9,126 nucleotides of DNA from Flavobacterium sp. GTDB lineage: Bacteria; Bacteroidota; Bacteroidia; Flavobacteriales; Flavobacteriaceae. The stretch lies in NCBI GenBank assembly GCA_024709705.1, contig JANJWE010000218.1, positions 1 through 9,126 on the forward strand. The letters run 5' to 3'. Positions 6,673 through 9,126 of the stretch are shown here, piece by piece. The notes under the pieces were generated by a model, which had not been told where the DNA came from, did no database searches, and saw only the letters and a list, made by a program, of their open reading frames with translations. Position 1 is the first letter of the stretch. Every line of letters begins with the position of its first letter. The position numbers and the translations under genes were made by a program.

Positions 6673-7835
6673 GAGTTAAAAGAATAAAGCGATTCGAAAC
6701 CGGCCAACATCAATTGTGCCGAATGTTGTGCCTCTATAGTAGCTCTTGCATTCTCCAATAGACGTAAACGGGAAACGGCATCCAACTGTTGCAATTCCAA
6801 AAGTTTCGCAACTGCACCTTCTACATCTCGGGTTGGAAATACAAAACCATTCACCCCGGAACGAACTACTTCGGTCATTCCCCCGGAATCGGATGACACG
6901 ACCAAAGTCCCCAAAGCCATCGCTTCCAGAACTACATTGGCAATTCCTTCCTTATAACTGGGTAAAAATAACACGTCTGCTTTTTGAATATACCCCGAAA
7001 CTGCTGCCGGAGGTACTGGTGGTAAAAAAAATACACTATCCAAAAGATTCAATTGTTCACATTGAAACAACAATTCTTCTGTAGGCTCAACACCCAATAA
7101 TTCATAGCGAAAATGAATTCCTCTTTGTTTCAATTGATAAGCCACATCCAATGCAAAAGGATACGCTTTTATCCAATGTGCTCTTCCTACAGACAAAAGG
7201 GTAAAGACTTCTTGAGGTTGTGGCGATGGATTAAACTTCCATTCTGTAAGCGACAAACCACTGTAAATAACGCGAATAGATTGGGCTGGTGCCCAATAAC
7301 GTTGGGCTTCTTGAGAAATCGCTTCAGATACCGCATGAAAGGCATCTACTTCAGGAAAATAAGTTCGATAAAGTTCTGCCAATTGAGGATCACAAATCGG
7401 ACTGTAATTGATGTGAGCCCCGCGAAGACTCACTACATAACGCATTCCAAAATGCTTAACCCAAGCCCAATCCGCAACCGACTTAGCCCACTGCAAATGA
7501 AAAACATCCGGTTTGTGATACAAAACCGGATAATATTTTATCCGATGGGAATAGGTAAATCTTCCCTCCTCTTGCAACATCCGATCCAATTTCTGTTTCG
7601 CCTTAGGTTGAAATACAGTCAACAAAAAAGCATACCGCAAAAAAAACAAATAACGTGTCCATCCTTTGGAGGGCCCCACAACCCGTAAAAAAGGAGAATC
7701 ATAAACCACTCTGCGACGAACCGACCCCATTAACAAAACCGAATATTCCATTTGTGCCAACCCCAAAGCCAAACGTTCCAAAAAAGGAGCCGGAGGCACT
7801 TCTCCGGTATAGAGAGCTATCGTTTTTCGTTTCAT
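6669..7835 (-). CDS. GT4 family glycosyltransferase (GT-B fold)
   Basis: This is a predicted cytoplasmic retaining glycosyltransferase that moves a sugar from a nucleotide-sugar donor to a growing lipid-linked glycan. It has 388 residues, a normal GT4 length. The N-terminal acceptor domain runs to about residue 200 and includes PPAPFLERLALGLA (14-27) and SLRGAH (136-141). The C-terminal donor domain opens with LLSVGRAHWIKAYPFAL (213-229) and carries the family E-x7-E motif as EGIANVVLE (E296, E304), followed by SSDSGGMTEVV (314-324). No membrane segment or signal peptide is evident. The start is the ATG at 7833-7835, which overlaps the upstream TGA as ATGA, implying translational coupling. 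The stop overlaps the next glycosyltransferase in the same way. The donor and acceptor sugars cannot be read from sequence. The family call is secure and the role in polysaccharide assembly follows from context. Confidence 0.92.
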   Translation of the reverse strand: MKRKTIALYTGEVPPAPFLERLALGLAQMEYSVLLMGSVRRRVVYDSPFLRVVGPSKGWTRYLFFLRYAFLLTVFQPKAKQKLDRMLQEEGRFTYSHRIKYYPVLYHKPDVFHLQWAKSVADWAWVKHFGMRYVVSLRGAHINYSPICDPQLAELYRTYFPEVDAFHAVSEAISQEAQRYWAPAQSIRVIYSGLSLTEWKFNPSPQPQEVFTLLSVGRAHWIKAYPFALDVAYQLKQRGIHFRYELLGVEPTEELLFQCEQLNLLDSVFFLPPVPPAAVSGYIQKADVLFLPSYKEGIANVVLEAMALGTLVVSSDSGGMTEVVRSGVNGFVFPTRDVEGAVAKLLELQQLDAVSRLRLLENARATIEAQHSAQLMLAGFESLYSFNS

Positions 7836-9126
7836 AACTTATGAATTTTAGAAAAAACCGATAGGGTAAGTAATGTACTTATCACATGAGAGTGAGCCAA
7901 ATGAGCTCCCGAAGTAAATCCATCATAAAAACGTTGTACCAATGCGGTATCTACCCAAGAAGAAAAATGAGGGTTTTCAAACAACCATTCTTCCAGTTTT
8001 GCAGCATTTTCCGGACCTAAAAACTGATTCTCATAATTGTTCCGAACCAATTTTTGATTCCCAAACAAAGGCTTCCAGACCGAATTAACCCATTTTTGTT
8101 TTACTCGAAAAGGAAAATTCCAAGGAAAAGTGTTCCACGTATAAGTATACAAGTTAAACGGACGATGGTCTTGCCAAGTGATTTGAGCCAATCCCGGATT
8201 CCGCAGTTTCAAATAAGCTATTTGAATCTGTCGCCCGGCCAAATAAGCCTCGGGTACCGAACAGATAAAAGCACACATCCGATTGTCATAATAAGGTAAG
8301 AGCATAGGTTTGTGTGCCCCAAAAAACTGAAGATTTACACTGGTCCATCGAGGAGCCCAGTACCGGCTCTTAAAAGCACGTATGCGAGCATTGGCATTAG
8401 TAGGTATCGAAATTTGGGTCAATCCCTCTCGAATTCGAGTTTCGAGATAAGATGAAAAATCCCCATCTAAATTCCAACTTTCCCATAAGGCTTCAGCAAA
8501 GGGTATACCTTGTTTCTTTAAAACTTTTTCATACAACACTTTAACCTGACCTTCAAAATCCAAATCATCCGGCACATGCATATCATCAAACAAAACATCA
8601 CCCCAATGCCCCAAGCAAAACACATCACCCATTGTCTTCCATCGCTCCATTACAGCTACTTGACGCGGATGGGTAAACTCGGTATAGCAACCGTTTACGC
8701 TGCCTACCTGTTCAATTACATCCCACAAATAACCGGGTGGGATTACCCATTTTTCAAAAGGAAATCCACACACTTCTGCTATTTGTTTGCTGTAAAAGGT
8801 CTCTTCGTGGCCTCCGACCAATTCATAACTGTAACTCTTTACATCGGCTCCTAAATGATGTAAAGCCGCAGCCAGAGTCCTGCTGTCTAATCCTCCGGAA
8901 AGAGGTAGTATAACTTTTCTATGAGCAACTTGCTCCGCAATAAGGGTTTCAAATAAAGTAGCAAATTCCTGAACCACTGTTTCAAAAGACCGCTCAACTG
9001 GGGCATAATGCCACTCAAAATAAGGTTCTTCCGAAAACACGTTCCCTTTTTCGGAATCTAACGTATAATGGGTTCCCGGTCGCAGTACTTTTTGACCTTC
9101 AAAATACGTATCTTGATCAAAGAAAA
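7832..9126 (-). CDS. Asparagine-synthase-like ATP-dependent amidotransferase/ligase, partial (N-terminus beyond window)
   Basis: Family members activate a carboxylate with ATP (adenylation) and join it to ammonia or an amine. In glycan loci, relatives are thought to amidate sugar acids or attach amines. The frame stays open to the right edge, so the gene is cut there; 430 residues are visible. Residues 7-28 (YFEGQKVLRPGT and following) resemble the end of the N-terminal glutaminase domain, so most of that domain, including any Cys-2 nucleophile, is unseen. The PP-loop SGGLDSR is at visible residues 76-82 (bases 8879-8899). The segment ELVGGHEETFYSKQIAEVCG resembles the stretch after the PP-loop in the family. 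The usual GDGGDE-like motif is replaced by GHWGDVLFDD (172-181), keeping Asp but not Glu; PYYD (277-280) matches the conserved PFLD. A GTG at 9038-9040 lies inside the domain and is not the true start. The TGA overlaps the next gene's ATG by 4 bases. The superfamily is clear; the substrate is unknown, and a housekeeping AsnB is unlikely. Confidence 0.88.
   Translation of the reverse strand, partial: FFDQDTYFEGQKVLRPGTHYTLDSEKGNVFSEEPYFEWHYAPVERSFETVVQEFATLFETLIAEQVAHRKVILPLSGGLDSRTLAAALHHLGADVKSYSYELVGGHEETFYSKQIAEVCGFPFEKWVIPPGYLWDVIEQVGSVNGCYTEFTHPRQVAVMERWKTMGDVFCLGHWGDVLFDDMHVPDDLDFEGQVKVLYEKVLKKQGIPFAEALWESWNLDGDFSSYLETRIREGLTQISIPTNANARIRAFKSRYWAPRWTSVNLQFFGAHKPMLLPYYDNRMCAFICSVPEAYLAGRQIQIAYLKLRNPGLAQITWQDHRPFNLYTYTWNTFPWNFPFRVKQKWVNSVWKPLFGNQKLVRNNYENQFLGPENAAKLEEWLFENPHFSSWVDTALVQRFYDGFTSGAHLAHSHVISTLLTLSVFSKIHKL

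Noticed and set aside
7113..7688. 191-codon open frame on the plus strand
   Set aside because: It is entirely antisense to a well-supported GT4 gene, its composition is rich in Ile, Arg, Lys and Phe without domain motifs, and the other plus-strand frames (for example 2000-2470, 5445-5861) are the same kind of shadow.
9038..9040. GTG as the start of the asparagine-synthase-like gene
   Set aside because: The same frame continues to the window edge, and those residues (YFEGQKVLRPGT) match the end of the family's N-terminal domain, so the gene begins outside the window.

Overview
The window is an A+T-rich, densely packed, single-direction gene block. All eight genes are read from the minus strand, so transcription runs from the right edge to the left edge. 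Nothing in it looks like RNA genes, insertion sequences, CRISPR or phage. Very short junctions, weak purine-only signals instead of clear Shine-Dalgarno sites, one TAnnTTTG-type promoter candidate, and an MBOAT protein ending in FIYFQF all suggest the phylum Bacteroidota. That assignment is an inference, and I cannot name the genus.

In transcription order the genes are: an asparagine-synthase-like ATP-dependent ligase/amidotransferase (N-terminus outside the window, 7832-9126); two GT4 family glycosyltransferases (6669-7835 and 5500-6672); an MBOAT membrane O-acyltransferase (4070-5497, start corrected from a longer open frame); a membrane-anchored SGNH/GDSL-like protein (3189-4067), the usual partner of such an MBOAT; a GT2 glycosyltransferase with a long N-terminal extension and a hydrophobic C-terminal segment (1830-3149); a two-lobed GNAT-like acyltransferase (844-1833); and a NodB-type polysaccharide deacetylase (27-857). 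Three junctions are 4-base ATGA overlaps, two are 2-base gaps, one is a 14-base overlap and only one is a real spacer (3150-3188).

Together these genes form part of a surface- or secreted-polysaccharide biosynthesis locus. Three glycosyltransferases build the repeat unit or chain. The MBOAT/SGNH pair would O-acylate it in or beyond the cytoplasmic membrane. The deacetylase and GNAT protein, encoded by overlapping genes, could remove an N-acetyl group and replace it with another acyl group. The asparagine-synthase-like protein could form an amide on a carboxylated sugar. No polymerase, flippase, exporter or nucleotide-sugar synthesis gene lies in the window, so the locus must continue outside it. 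The most interesting points are the combination of modifying enzymes, the internally duplicated GNAT protein, and the altered active-site motifs of the synthase-like and deacetylase proteins. I see no clear evidence of a wholly new system.
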